Source: Marsupella aquatica
Lineage: Eukaryota > Marchantiophyta
Reading direction: 5' to 3'
Length of the DNA stretch: 64,000 nt
Assembly (NCBI GenBank): GCA_973895155.1
Contig: OZ316897.1
Span: 8,184,001-8,248,000 of the forward strand
Within the stretch, counting starts at the first letter, position 1; every line of letters starts with the position of its first letter. The notes beneath the pieces were generated by a model, which saw only the letters and a list, made by a program, of their open reading frames with translations, did no database searches and was not told where the DNA came from. Positions 1-11,699 of the stretch are shown here, piece by piece. The position numbers were made by a program, and so were the translations under genes.

Positions 1-789
1 TTGCATCTTTTCAAGACCTTTGTGGAAGGTTGTTCATGTACATTATTGTACCAATTCTTAGTCAGAAATCCATTTTGTGATTGAGTTGACTGCAATGTCT
101 CCAAATTTTCCTGTCAGATGCTTTGGTTAGTAAGTACATCAAAATAAACTATACATCAAAATAGAATATGACATATATAGTATAATTATTGTCTACATAT
201 ATCATTCCATACCATGATAAACCTCATTATTTTCTTGAAATCAGTGAGTATACACCACATATTATCACATTTTGATGTGTGCTTATCGATAGGGTTTGGT
301 TAGGGTCACTATTCACTATATTATAAGCCCATTATATGGTGGGAGGGAATTTGGTTAGTAGGGTAAGACATCAAGCCCCTCAATTTTACGGTGCAGGTAG
401 TTTGAACTTTCAAATTTTCAAAAAAAAGAAATATTCTTAGTTGAAAACCATTTTTCCATCCTAGAATAATCTTTGATATATGCGGTTTCCCTTTGTCCTT
501 ATCGAGTGCATAGGGATGATCGTTGTAGGGTTTTCTCAGATATATCAATTAGATATTGAGCCTTAAGTATCATCTACAGTGCCCGCTATGGTGACCCTTG
601 ACATTGAGGTTAAAATGCCATCAGCAGATGTCAAAAAACTATGATAGAAATGTTTTCATTATTAAAATCACATAGGTCCAATGAGGATGTTGTGCAATTT
701 TCCCTTTATTCCAGTTGTATGGCAACTTGATTGACCAACAGTACTTCCTTGAAACATCCTTTCTTACATAAATTGACAAAGGCACTCGA
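1..789. other. Gene-free left edge
   Basis: AT-rich sequence upstream of the F-box/kelch gene. I see no conserved coding segment. A short motif near 205-225 (CCATACCATGATAAAC) recurs near 57753, so part of this stretch belongs to a dispersed repeat. It presumably includes the promoter of the downstream gene, but no convincing TATA box or transcription start can be placed. Confidence 0.4.
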
Positions 790-3081
790 ATGATGCACAT
801 CTCCAGGAGCCTAACGGTGATAGTGGAGATGTGTGTAATTAGCCTAAAGCCAGTAAAAGACTTTATCTCGAGGTACTTTTCCCCCTCCAAATTTCCTCTA
901 GCAAGCAAAGCTAGGCAATGTTGTGAAAATGAATCAGCTTTCTGTATTTCCTATACTGGATTTGTTTTGGGGGAATGCATATTGCATGGCATATTGTATA
1001 TGACATTTATACCATATATGAATGTCCATCCGGAATTCCAGCCTTTGGATGGCTCTTTGTTAATAATTTTTTTTCTTTGTTTTTGGCCTCATATTTGCTT
1101 CCAACTAAAGCATGGCCATGGAAGAGACTACCCTTTTGTTGAGTGGCATGCCTTAAGTTTGCTCTGACCAGATTTCAGAGCAACGACTCTAATCTGGCTT
1201 TAGTCCTGTCTTTATATCCAAATCCTTCCAAGACAATGATTTTGTTCATCTGGAGTGTCATTCACTTAAGTTTGGAAAAGATGGTGTTTAGTTTCACCCA
1301 ATGTAGAGTCCTCACCTCTCTGATCTACAGGTTGGTGATGACACTCGGTCAATGGCTAAGATCATTGGGCATGGGTCACCTTCATATAGAAGACTCACAA
1401 AGGCTCCCAAAACATAAACTCAAGAATTTGGCTTTTAGGTGGGAAGCCAACTATAATATATATTCCAATATAACTCTCATGGCTATGAAACTAGTCAAAA
1501 AGGTTTTATTGGCAGGTTCCCTCTTTCTCATAGAGGTTTTTTAATGCTAGATAATGAGAGGAATTAGGGCATGTAACTTGTGGTGTAACAACAGTTTTCT
1601 TTAAAGTATTTGGATTGGCTTCCTCAGGAATTTGTATTTTACCTTTCTTGGAGGAAGTCTGTTAAAGGAAGGTGTCTGATAGAATCTGGTTCTGAATATT
1701 GCCTGACTTGGGCAAGTTGTTGAACCTACTGTTCAGGGAAGAAGGTGGTAGACATGTAGCAGATACTCTCATACCAGGCCTTCCGGATGATTTGGCTTTG
1801 CAATGCTTGGCCAAGATATCTCATGGATATCATGGAATTCTCCAAGCAGTGTGCAGAAGATGGTATGCCCTCATACAAAGTGATGAATATGGAAGAGCTC
1901 AATATCAAGATGGTAAATGTGGGGATTGGCTTTTTGTCCTCACTGAAGAACCAAAGGAAGGATGTTGGAAAGCTTATGATCCTATGGCTGGAAATTGGCA
2001 TGTTCTCCCACCGATGCCTAGTGTATGTGCTAACCATCGACATTACGGATTCTCTTGTGTTGGTGTGGCTAAGAGACTACTGGTGATGGGCGGATATTAC
2101 ACACCATTTGATCCACAAATGCAACCAGTCAAGTTTTGTGCCACAAATGATGTATCAACGTTTGATCCCTTTACCAAGCGGTGGAGTCGAGCTGCAAATA
2201 TGATTGTCCCCCGTTGTAGCTTTGCATGCGCTGTTGTTGGAGAAAAGGTTTTTGTTGCTGGAGGTTGTAGCTCTTCTCGTAGAAGCCCACTTTCTCACAC
2301 AGAGGTCTATGATCCCGTTGAGGACAGGTAAATCATGTAGTCTATGTCCCTTTTGTGGCCGTTTCACTTGTAATATGGACTTTAACTATAGTAAGCAAGA
2401 TTTGCATGTTTTGTCCGATGTCTTTAATTTACAGAAATAGATAATAGCTTACAAAACCCAACTTGCTATCTTGTTGACAGTATATAGCATTTTGTGGTGT
2501 TTGGTAGGTGGGATGAGATTGCCCCTCTTCCAAACGCAAGGGAAGACTGTGTTGGAGTAGCAATAGCAAATTTGTTTTATGTTATAGCAGGAGTGGTGGA
2601 AAACCACGTAGATCAACGGACAGTTGAAGTGTATGATCCTGTCCGAGCTGTGTGGTTTTCTTTACCAGATGTCTGGCTTTTCTCAAGGCAGATGCCATGC
2701 CCAGTCACCTCTATGCAAGGGTCCATCTATGCTTTGGATGACTGGGATTCAAACACTATCAAGGTGTATGACCCCAAACTAGGAGCCTGGATTAGTGTTG
2801 GTCTTGTTCCAGGCGTTGAAGTGTCTGGTCAAGAGAGAAGACCCAAAGGTTTTAATTTTGGCTTGATTGGATTGAAACGGGACTTATATGTTTTGGGTGG
2901 GAAGGTATTAAGGTGGCAGCCTGCAAATGGTCATTGGAAAAAATTTGATATTCTGAGGCTAAATACCGTAATTGCATGCAGTCCCGATAGAAAGAGTAGA
3001 GAAATCACATGGAGGAGAGTGAAAGCCATGGGAGAATCACGGGGTGCTGTGCTGGGTTGTGCTGTCTTAGAAGAGTCTTGA
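790..3081 (+). CDS. F-box/kelch-repeat protein (AFR/SAGL1/At1g67480-like)
   Basis: Proposed join 790-872, 1737-2327, 2508-3081 (415 aa). F-box/kelch proteins are substrate receptors of SCF ubiquitin ligases: the F-box binds SKP1 and the kelch propeller binds the target. Exon 2 opens with an F-box of the plant kelch type (LIPGLPDDLALQCL..., then VCRRWYALIQS, about residues 39-85). It is followed by kelch blades marked by paired Gly and a distal Trp (VMGG, FVAGG, EVYDPVEDRW, VEVYDPVRAVW, KVYDPKLGAW, VLGG). The 2327/2508 junction is well supported: AG|gtaaat...ggtag|G restores EDRWDEIAPLP. The open frame at 1699 begins at TTG, not ATG, and a stop lies just upstream, so an upstream exon is needed. 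A good acceptor (TGTTCAG|G at 1737) and a phase-compatible donor at 872 give an N-terminus MMHISRSLTV..., but this first exon is only a guess. An AATAAA at 3204 could end the transcript. The substrate is unknown. The family call is secure and the first exon is weak. Confidence 0.72.
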
Positions 3082-3229
3082 TCTAACTATCCCTAAGTGG
3101 TGTAACCTCATTCAAGTGAAGAATTAATATTTTGTGTTTTCAAGACTCCTGCATTGTTCAATACAAAATGTAGGTTACACTCAGAAATTAGTGTAACTAC
3201 CTCAATAAAAAAAACTCATGCAATCCAAA

Positions 3230-4660
3230 GGTTCTGCATGAATTTCCTTGGCCATAGCTAAAATGATTGAATTGGTGAAAAGCCATCACATATTACCCTC
3301 ATATTGTTAGTAACACTAATCCACCACTCACACTAATAAGATACTAATTCTAATAGCCATGGGGGCTGTTGTGTTTTTGTTCATCAGGCAATGTCCTCTG
3401 GCAACTGATTATAAAATAATGTACCCCTCAATGGTTGATTTCTATATATTGCCTTGAAACCAAACATTTCTTCATTATATCCTTGTGATTCTGTCTGCTT
3501 CTCCCCAAGTTTCCAATTTTCTTGAAATTTCTTTACGACTACTTAGGACAAAACTAGGGAAATCTGGACAAGAAATTATATTCTGCTATGCTTTTTACCT
3601 ATTACATTGGACTTTCAAGAAATTCAAAAAAATGGTTGCTGCTACCCATCAGTTAATATCAGTTTCTGGTATCAGGCGTAAATCATTCCTATCACTCAGT
3701 TGTTTGCGTCTGGAACCTTCCTACTCAGCAAAGCCACTGAGATAGCTCTTTGAGGCTGCCAAGTTGAAACAGTGACAACAAAGTTAGCCAAGTGGATTTT
3801 CCCCTAAGTATATATGTTCATTTGGCAAGGCCACTGACTGAAAAGTGACTTGACTAGTTCAGCCAATCGCGAAGAACTTGGCCAGGTCGCTGAGCTTCAC
3901 TAATATGGGTAACTGGTGGGTTTACAACTTTAGTTTGTTGCATCTTGGCAACTGGATTCTCCCTACTTTTGGATGAAATTAATAAGAATCATATAGCTAA
4001 TTATCTCATGTTCACAAGTTTTCATAGGGAGCGGTACGCCAAAACACTAGGCATCCACTCCTGCACAAATTCTGACAATCCTTAAGAAATTCTCTACAGT
4101 CACTTACCTTTGATAGTTGCGAATTTAAGAATAATATATCCTTATGCTTAATTTTTTGTAATTAGTTGGGCCATGAGTTGAGAGATATATTTTGAACTAA
4201 ATTAAATTTAAGCTCTAAACTACAGTAGAATTCTCCTTTTCATGGCCCAAGCCATTTAGGTATCATGACTTTGGACCCATGAGTTGAGAGATTTTGAGGA
4301 ACCATTTCCTACTACCATGTGGGACCAAACCAAGGCAGGGCCCTTGAATTCAGTTTTGAGTAGTAAGTTTTGCCAGGGATACTGAGCATGACAATGTTCA
4401 CACAATATTCCTTTCAAATAGGTCCTTGCAATGTTTTAAAAAGGGCTTTCTAATTGAGTCAGGCCCTGGATTTTCTCGTTAGTAACTTAAAAAAATAACC
4501 AGATACACTGCCTCCAAGACCTGAGCAAAATCTGTCACATTGAAATGAGCTGAGTAAAACTGTTTCATAAACAATTTTGTATGACCGATACTCAAAGTGT
4601 CATTCAAGACAATTTCACCATCCAAACTACAATAGGATTACTCCACAACAAGGTCACAAA
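3230..4660. other. Gene-free stretch downstream of the F-box gene
   Basis: No coding similarity is recognised. The phrase CATGAGTTGAGAGA occurs twice (about 4170 and 4279), suggesting an old local duplication. Otherwise I see nothing specific. Confidence 0.4.
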
Positions 4661-4879
4661 GGCTAATTGAGGCAACTTTGGGCCTCCCTAGAGGTTGTCC
4701 ATCCAATACTTCGGCACAAAGTTAGTTCTCATGTTGTTGCTTACAACTGGGCCCTACCAAGCTTGGAGGTGACTCTGGGATCCTGCAAACAGAAGTGCAA
4801 CCAGTCTTTTGCTTCTGATGGCTCAGATTTGATGGACCAACAACATTTCGGGCAACATTTTTCTGAACTGCTAGTGTCC

Positions 4880-5760
4880 TTGTCCTGTATAGTGTTTCTA
4901 ACTTCTCCAAACTCAAGTTGATGAAAACTAAGCTTGTGACAAGCGTTCTTGACCTCTAGAGCAGGAAGGAAAATGGGCTTAGTGGAGGGAGGGTTGCTGC
5001 CTGGCACAAAGGACCAGATCCTGAAGGAAAAATGCGACCGCTGATGTTGCTTTCCATGGCTTGGGATTAAAGGATCAAAGTGCCCCTGACTCCTCCAAAC
5101 TCAAGGTGATGAAAACAAAACTTGTGACAAGCACTCTAGAGCCCCAGAGCAGGAGGAAACAAGAGCAGGGGAGGAAGCCTGCCCAGGCACAAAGGACCAG
5201 ACCAGGAAAGAGAACTTCCGTGGCTCAGATTAAATGGACCACAGTGCCCATAACTCTCCAAACTCAAGGTGATGAAAGCATGAAGAAAACAGGGCAAGGG
5301 ATGGAAACCTGCCTGGCCACAAAGGACTCAGGAAAGGACAAATTCCATAACTCCAATGTAATGGATCAAAGTGCCCCTATCACCCTCCAAACTCAACTGA
5401 ACAAAACAAAAGCGGGACTCCCAGGAATTGCACATCAAATATGACAATGCAAGGTGTACTATGAATAACACTCAGTGATGTAAACATAATAAATGAGCTT
5501 ATCATGGCATGGAGTGACATAATACACAGCATATTCTCATATTTTGATGCACAATTACCCAGTCGCCTCCGTAGGGGACGGAGGGCTGCTCGGGGCACAA
5601 AGGACTCTCAAAGGACAATTCCATTGGTCAGATTAAAGTGGATTAAGGTGCCCCGGCAAACCCAAGGCGATGAAAATAAAACTCGTGACAAGCCCTCTAC
5701 ACCCCTAGAGCAGCAACAAAACAAAGGCACTCTCCCAGTCTCCTCTGGGCAGACGATCCA
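4880..5760. repeat. Degenerate tandem array A (five units)
   Basis: The phrase TCCAAACTCAAGGTGATGAA and its surroundings (GTGACAAGC..., CACAAAGGAC..., AGTGCCC) recur at about 4906, 5094, 5257, 5386 and 5654, so the units are roughly 130-270 bp. The last unit, next to the CpG-rich stretch at 5.9-6.7 kb, reads AAGGCGATG and ACTCGTGACAAGC. The outer units read AAGGTGATG and ACTTGTGACAAGC, as expected from CpG to TpG decay. The open frames crossing the array follow the repeat and are not conserved proteins. Confidence 0.75.
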
Positions 5761-5899
5761 CCCATCGGGCGGGCGGGGCAAGTTGTACCTTTGCAAGAGG
5801 TGGTGGGGGTGGATAAATGTCGAGAGTGTACCCACCGAGATAGTTACATCAGGTGAAACTTTCGTCACGGTACAGTAAAATAAAGGATGGCGTCCGGAG

Positions 5900-6700
5900 A
5901 GTAGAGCGTGGGTAAAGTATGGGGGGTGACCGCAAGTGGCGGCATTGTTGACATGCTCGCTACATGTATGTACATCCATGGTCATCACCATCATCATGAC
6001 CGCATCGATGGAGAGCCGTGGGACAGAATGGCTCGAAAGAGAATCCGCACCGTACAAGCGTACTCGATCGACGACGCGCGGCCAAGTGCATGGTCATGAA
6101 CCATGACATTGCATCGTTCAGGTGATATGCCCGCATGGTACGTCACTACGTCCACGAGAAGGTACGGTCAGTTGGTACTTGAATGACAGATTGTACCGTA
6201 TGGTACCGTATCGGGTCCCGTACAAAGGGGAGGATTGGGACTCTGTATTTTAAAGGGTATTCGGGTTCTGTACACGGGACAACCGTATTCCTTTATGGAG
6301 TGCTCGAATGGAGAAGATGGATGGGGGGATCGACGGCGGGAGGAGAGACAGAGAGACTGAGGGGAAGTGCTGTGCGTACGTACGTGGTTACGGCTTCATC
6401 CATGGGCATCATTATGATGGCCTCATGCATGATGATGGGCCAGGAGTCCAGGCTCATCGATAGGGTGATGATTAGCGGGCCATTATCCCACGCGCGCGGG
6501 CCCGTAGCGGCGGGGCCGCGCACCGGAGCCGCCGGTGGGGAGGGTCTCGGGGAAAGGAGGGGCGAAATCGAAGACTGGCTGTTGCCCGTCCTCACATTTC
6601 AAAGAACCGGTCCTCCGTCAGACGACCGGTTTGAGAACGACTGCCGATCCTCTTCCCCACCACCGTCGCAAAGAGACAGAAAATAATTACATTAAAAGTT
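5900..6700. other. CpG-rich core between arrays A and B
   Basis: This stretch is far richer in CpG than the flanking DNA (GCGTACGTACGTGG near 6375, and CGCGCGCGGGCCCG near 6490). It looks like an unmethylated or young segment, possibly an orphan promoter. The frames through it (for example 6183-6686, plus strand) have low-complexity, Arg/Gly/Ser-rich translations and no recognisable domain, so I do not call a gene. Confidence 0.45.
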
Positions 6701-7419
6701 TTAGGTGCCTGTTGGTGCAAAGTATGGCGTCCCTAAACGGTGCGCCTTCAACACACTAATAAGGAGGGTAGTTTGGGTGAATTGGGAGTAAATTAAATTA
6801 TAGAAATCATAACCTGAAAATGGTACTTGAGACTAAATACTCACATTTGCAAGAACCGGTCAGTCTGACGAGTCTTTGAGCACTACCTTCGCAAGGAGAC
6901 AAAAACGTAATTACATTTAAAAATTTAGGTGCCTGTACAAAAATGTGCAAAATTGTGACTTCTCCAAAACGGTGCCCCTTGAACATATTAAGTAGGGTGG
7001 GGTGTAGTAATTGAGAGGGAACTAATTTCTAGAAATCATACCCTTATATATTTACATGAGACTAAATAGTGTTCCCCATCCTCACAATTTGAAAAACTAC
7101 TACTCGGTCACACGACAGGCTCTTGTGAATGACTATACATCCTCTTCCATCCACTGTCGTAATGAGACCAAAAAAATTATTACACTAAAAAATTTAGCCG
7201 CCAGTGACAAATGTGATGTCTCAAAATGGTGTGCATTAAGCATATTCTCTAGGGTAGTGTGGGAAAATCAAATCCTAAATGTCACAGACTGATCACCTTT
7301 ACATGAGGCTGGCTGTTGCCCATCCTCTACCTGAGTGGTAATTGTGCAATAAATAAATAAATAAAAATTTGGCACCCACCGCAAAAATGGATATCCTGAA
7401 AATGGTGATCTGCAAGATT

Positions 7420-7862
7420 ACTGGGGTATGGGCCAGGACTCTGGGAATGATATTTCTTATGAATGAGTTCCCCTGCAACTGGCTGCTCTTGGTCCCTGAC
7501 CCGGGGCTGGATGAGACTCTGTGATTGAGCTCGCGTGGGATTAACTTGGAAGTTCAGAGTAGACATCTTGATTTATTAGGGGACAGGCATCTCTCATACC
7601 ATAAGATGGACAACATTAGATCTTGGGGTCATAATTACAGAATGATTTCTACTAAACTGGAGTGTAGACTGGTCTCTAGTGATAAGAGGCATGGATGTAT
7701 TGTTCCCTGCGGCTGGCTTTGGCCGGTGGCTTGGGGGGGGAGGACTAGGGGCACCTTTCTCTCCTTGTGTGTTTGCTCTGTCATTTTTCCCGGGCGGGTT
7801 TTACCTCCGGTGTTAATTGATGGGGCCTGGTCCTCCTTTCTTTATAAAAAAAACTAAAAAAA
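7420..7862 (+). mobile_element. Insertion ending in an A-rich tail (possible truncated LINE)
   Basis: This segment breaks a unit of array B: the unit sequence runs to about GATCTGCAAGATTA and resumes at CTAGGGTAGTGGGGAG. The insert is GC-richer, has a homopolymeric G run near 7733, and ends TTTATAAAAAAAACTAAAAAAAAC. That ending is what a 5'-truncated non-LTR retroelement would leave. A 110-codon open frame (7525-7857) shows no reverse transcriptase motif that I recognise. No clean target-site duplication could be read, so the class is an inference. Confidence 0.35.
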
Positions 7863-8374
7863 ACTAGGGTAGTGGGGAGTAAATTGAATACTTGACATCA
7901 AAGCCTTGAAGTCCTTACATGGGGCACAATCAAAGTGACTGTTTCTCATCCTCACAATTAGAAGAACCCAACCTCTGTTGGACGGTCTTTTGAGAATGAC
8001 CATCAAGCCTAGTCCCACTACCTTAGTGGTAGTTGGGCAAACATTTGCTCAATTAATTTTTTTGGCTCCCAGTGCAAAATGTGACTTCTGAAAAATGGTG
8101 ATCTCTAATAATAGTGTGGGGAAATGAATAAACAATTAAATTTGAGACAGCATAGCTCAAAAAATATGGGGGCTGTTTTGGGAAATGAAGAGGCAATCAA
8201 ATACAGGCATCCCAGTTTGAAATTCTTCACTTGAGGCTAATCAAAGACTGGGTAAAGACTAGCTGTTGCTCCTCCTCACATTTAGAAGAACAAATCCTCC
8301 ATCAGATAAACAGTCCTTGAAAATGACCTCTGATCCATGTTTCTCTACTCGAGTGGTAGTTAGGCCAAAAACTA

Positions 8375-8585
8375 ATGTGGAGGGTCCCAAAGGGGGGTAA
8401 TGGGATGTTATCCCCAAGGGGTTACAGCCTATCATTTCTCATGTGGGGATGAGTTACCAAGCATGAATTTTCAAACATCCACCTCACTTTTAGAATTTTG
8501 CCACAGAGGTTCAATGGCTCACGTGTCAGGTCAAGCCTAGTTAGCTATAGAAAAATACAAAGCAAAATATTCACTAGGTGCTTTC
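8375..8585. repeat. Dispersed repeat family R1, copy a
   Basis: The segment reads GGGGTAATGGGATGTTATCC, CCAAGGGGTTACAGCC, then GTGGGGATGAGTTACC and, further on, CAATGGCTCACG and ATAGAAAAATAC. The same ordered phrases recur near 36290, 37205 and 56345. It has no coding capacity and the element class is unknown. Confidence 0.5.
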
Positions 8586-9076
8586 AAAATATAAACCTGC
8601 TGGCGCCAGCTGCAGAATTGATTTCCCAAAAATGGGTGGCTGGGGCTAGTTTTGGGAACTGGGACTAGTTTTGGGAAATGAGAGGGAAGTTAAATGCTAG
8701 ACACGATAGCCTGAAAGTGTTTACATGAGGCCAAGAGCCTCAGTAAATCTTGTTATATGTTCAACTGGGAGTGAGCAATTGGTTTGGCTTGGCCCATCAA
8801 ATCCTCTCTTGTCAGAGCAAGGGCCCTGTCCAAATTAACCATGTAACTTTTAGGTGGAGTAGGTTCCTAACTTGTCTCCTAGAAAACTATTTTAGCACCA
8901 TTAGTTATAGTTAGCTTTACAAGACATTGGAGGCAGTGAATGATTTCAAACTCACTTCTACTCCTGTATACTATCTAAAGATTATTGATAGATTACCTTT
9001 GGTAAAAAAACACTCACACTGCCCCCAAGGTATGGAATTGAGTAAATATTTTTATTTATGTTATTGAGAATTAGGA

Positions 9077-9560
9077 ACCAAGTTACCAGTAGCGTAATCA
9101 TAAATAAAAATAACTTCATAAACAATGCGCTCCTGCCCAACCTGCCCGCTCATTTGATTGGAAACCAACGAAATATCACTGCCTGATTTTCCCTGTCATG
9201 GATCTGTCCGTCATGATAACTATATAATCTTGTTATCTGTCCAATTGGCAATGAACACCTGTTTTGGCTAGGTTTAGGCAATATATAGGAAACATTTGGG
9301 GGGCTGAAAACACATATTGGCCACCTGCCCAAAGGTCCATGCAAACAAGTGAAACTAATTTTACGCGATTCACAATTCGGACGCAAGTTACCAGTAGAGT
9401 AATCATGAGAATTCTCTCATAAACAATTCGCTCCTGCCCGGCCTGCCCGGCTTGCCCGCTCATTTCATTGGAAATCAACGAAAAATGACTGCCCGCTCGT
9501 CCCTGTGCATCTGTCCGTGAAACAATAACTATTCTTGTAATAATCTGAACCGGGATTGCA
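9077..9560. repeat. Tandem duplication array C (period about 302 bp)
   Basis: AAGTTACCAGTAGCGTAATC at about 9081 recurs as AAGTTACCAGTAGAGTAATC at about 9383. Both are followed by CATAAACAATnCGCTCCTGCCC, a CATTTnATTGGAAA block and a CTGTCCGT block. A more decayed third copy can be seen from about 8755. The right-hand copy keeps CCGG and CCGCTCG where the left copy has CCAA and CCTGATT. Confidence 0.7.
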
Positions 9561-9960
9561 GTTGCCCGTGGACTGCCCACAAAAGAGCAAATTTGTTTTT
9601 GGCCGCAGTGCCCGACAGCGCTGCCCGGGACAAGCCCGGGAGAAAGTGGAAGAACATACACCTGTCGTTAAGACAGCCCGGGTAGCCCGCAGGGACGGAG
9701 ACTCATCAATAATGGGGCAGTCTTAGAAAAGGTCTCCAGAGGACCTTTCTGGTCTCCATTTTGGACTTTCATTGTTCTCGCTTTTGTTTGGTGCTGTTGC
9801 AGTCCTTTGTCGGACGACCTTTTTCGTCCCTCGTCAACCATGGGTCCCTTACTAAGGACGACTCTCGTGACCCAGGTCAAACGGTGACATTCGTCCACCA
9901 CTGGTTCATAATATAAGTACACACATAGCTTCCTTCACATCAGTCAGCTTTATTATACTC
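9400..9960 (+). promoter_or_regulatory. CpG-rich segment with TATA-like end (orphan promoter candidate)
   Basis: CpG-rich sequence (GCCCGACAGCGCTGCCCGGG near 9608) ends in a TATA-like CATAATATAAGTAC at about 9906 followed by pyrimidine-rich DNA. No gene follows on the plus strand. The open frames on the minus strand here are not recognisable proteins. The promoter interpretation is an inference. Confidence 0.25.
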
Positions 9961-11250
9961 CTTAGAGACCCCACCGTCATATTTTACTCGAACAACTGAA
10001 CAACAAGGATGGAGCATAGGTTGCTCAATAAATAAATAGTTATTGAAAAATTCAGTCCCTGTAACAAAAGTTTAGATGGTATAGTAAAACTTCCAAAAAA
10101 AAATTAGTTCATATTTTAATAATATTCGAAGTGTTTTGATGTAAAGTATTAATTCACCAATGTATGCGTAGCTCTATAATTTCAAAGGAAAAATATTAAC
10201 TTTTTGACCAGGGTATGAGCAAATCTGATGATTCCTAGAGTAATATGAGGGCCATAATCCTGATACTAATGCAAAAATTTCATGGGTTAGGTTAAGGTCC
10301 TTCCTTTGAGAACATTTTCCCCAGTAAGTGTTTGAGAGCAATTGTCTGAGGAGTTTTCTGGGGACAATGACCTCAAGGAATTCCTTTGGGTAGCCTGTTA
10401 AATACTAACTTCCTAACGAGCTCGTTATGCTACTTTGTGAAATGCACCTGTCCAGATCTTCTCATTACAATTTGCTTGAGGCTGCGAGCCAAACGTTGTA
10501 TTGAGCCAGAAATTGGCTCAATTAGATGCCAGACAGCTCTGAACTTGCAACGAGGGCCCCTCTCGACCATAACATGCCAGCAAGTGTTGTCGTCATTTTA
10601 GGAACTCTACTTACTATCTTTGGGGTTTAGGGTTTGGAGCTATAGATTGCCCCATATGGTAAAGATGACAAGTTTCTGTAAAACCATTAACCAAATATGA
10701 TATACTCGTTCATGATAGTCCTATATGGGCTACTTTGAGTACTTTAGTTTACGGACTCAGTAAATCTAAATAATTTTTTGGTTCATGCCTACCTGTGTAA
10801 TTAGTAGTCTAATCTATCTATTTATCTATCTGGGAGATCTACAGTAAGTTCACCCAAAATGCAGATTCAAATGGTTTGTGATTTTCAAAAAATAACTAAA
10901 AATAAGCTTGCAGGGTATGGGAAGTGAGCCGAAGAGCCAGCAGGGTAAGTTCACTGTTCACCTAAGGAAATGTACAGTGGCTGGTTAAGGGCAGGGGCCC
11001 TTTATTGGCGTGGACAGGCTGACGAGAGAATTGATAACTATGCTTTCTCTGGTCCCTAGACATTGCTCTTGTGAAACACTCTTACATACACACCCAAAGT
11101 TTGGGGAGGGTTTCAAGATCACAAAAACAATTCAGCTCAATGGTACACAATAAACGGAAAATCTTTCTATCCTGTCTCAAGTCTACTTCCACTAAGTACA
11201 ATGCTCAGTAAATCCCACAAGTCTTCGTGACATGGTTGGCTTTCTAGTTC
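9960..11250. other. Gene-free stretch
   Basis: AT-rich, with no recognised coding or structural element. A TTTAGGGTTT phrase near 10627 resembles a plant telomere unit but is single. Confidence 0.4.
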
Positions 11251-11690
11251 TCGTCTTAAGGATTTTAGTTGTCCCATTCTTTCTGGGCTTGCCCAGGCTG
11301 TGTTGCTCCGATGCTCAAGGTGATTTGTTTCCTATATGAAATAAAATAGGCAGGGTTTCCCCCCATCCAAGGTGGTACTTCGGTTGTGCATTATGCCCTC
11401 TTGGATGGGTTTTTTTCTTTCTGCTTCCCCCACCCAACCCCATGAAAAAGTCAGATAAGCGTCAGCCCCTTGTCTTTCATCCCCGTCCTGACTATCAAAG
11501 ATTTTTAGTTCTTCCAATTTTTCTGTGCTTGCCCAAGCTGTGTTGCTCCGTTGAAATTCAAGCTCATGATTTTTTCCATCTTTGCAATGAAATAGGCAGG
11601 GTGTTAAGGTGGTATTTCAGCTCTGCAACATCCCCTCTTGGGTGGGATTTCCTTCGTGCTCTCCTAGCCCGAAAAAAGAAACGGGAACAA
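11251..11690. repeat. Tandem duplication (period about 240 bp)
   Basis: GATTTTAGTT at 11261 and ATTTTTAGTT at 11501 each introduce the same series: TTTCTGnGCTTGCCCA-GCTGTGTTGCTCCG, then TGAAATA-AATAGGCAGGG, then AAGGTGGTA-TTC, then CCCTCTTGG-TGGG. There are two copies. Divergence is substantial, so the event is old. Confidence 0.7.
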
Positions 11691-11699
11691 AATGGAAGG

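Larger units (their letters stand above)
6580..8760. repeat. Degenerate tandem array B (units about 240-290 bp)
   Basis: Successive units start near 6585, 6840, 7075, 7316, 7945, 8255 and 8595. Each contains, in order, CCTCACATTT-AGAACC, a GACGACCGGT-like block, TCCTCTTCCCCAC, an AATTACATTAAAA tract, GGTGCCTG-TGCAAA, and an AAACGGTG/AAAATGGTG block. The first unit carries an 8-bp inverted repeat (AACCGGTC/GACCGGTT) and many CpGs. Units further right lose CpG progressively and drift. The array is interrupted by an insertion at about 7420-7862. Confidence 0.75.

Noticed and set aside
1143-1544. 133-codon plus-strand frame between the proposed first and second exons of the F-box gene
   Set aside because: No domain and no splice logic linking it to the F-box frame. 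It reads as intron sequence that is open by chance.
10620-10640. TTTAGGGTTT, a telomere-like phrase
   Set aside because: Single unit in unique DNA; chance occurrence is likely.
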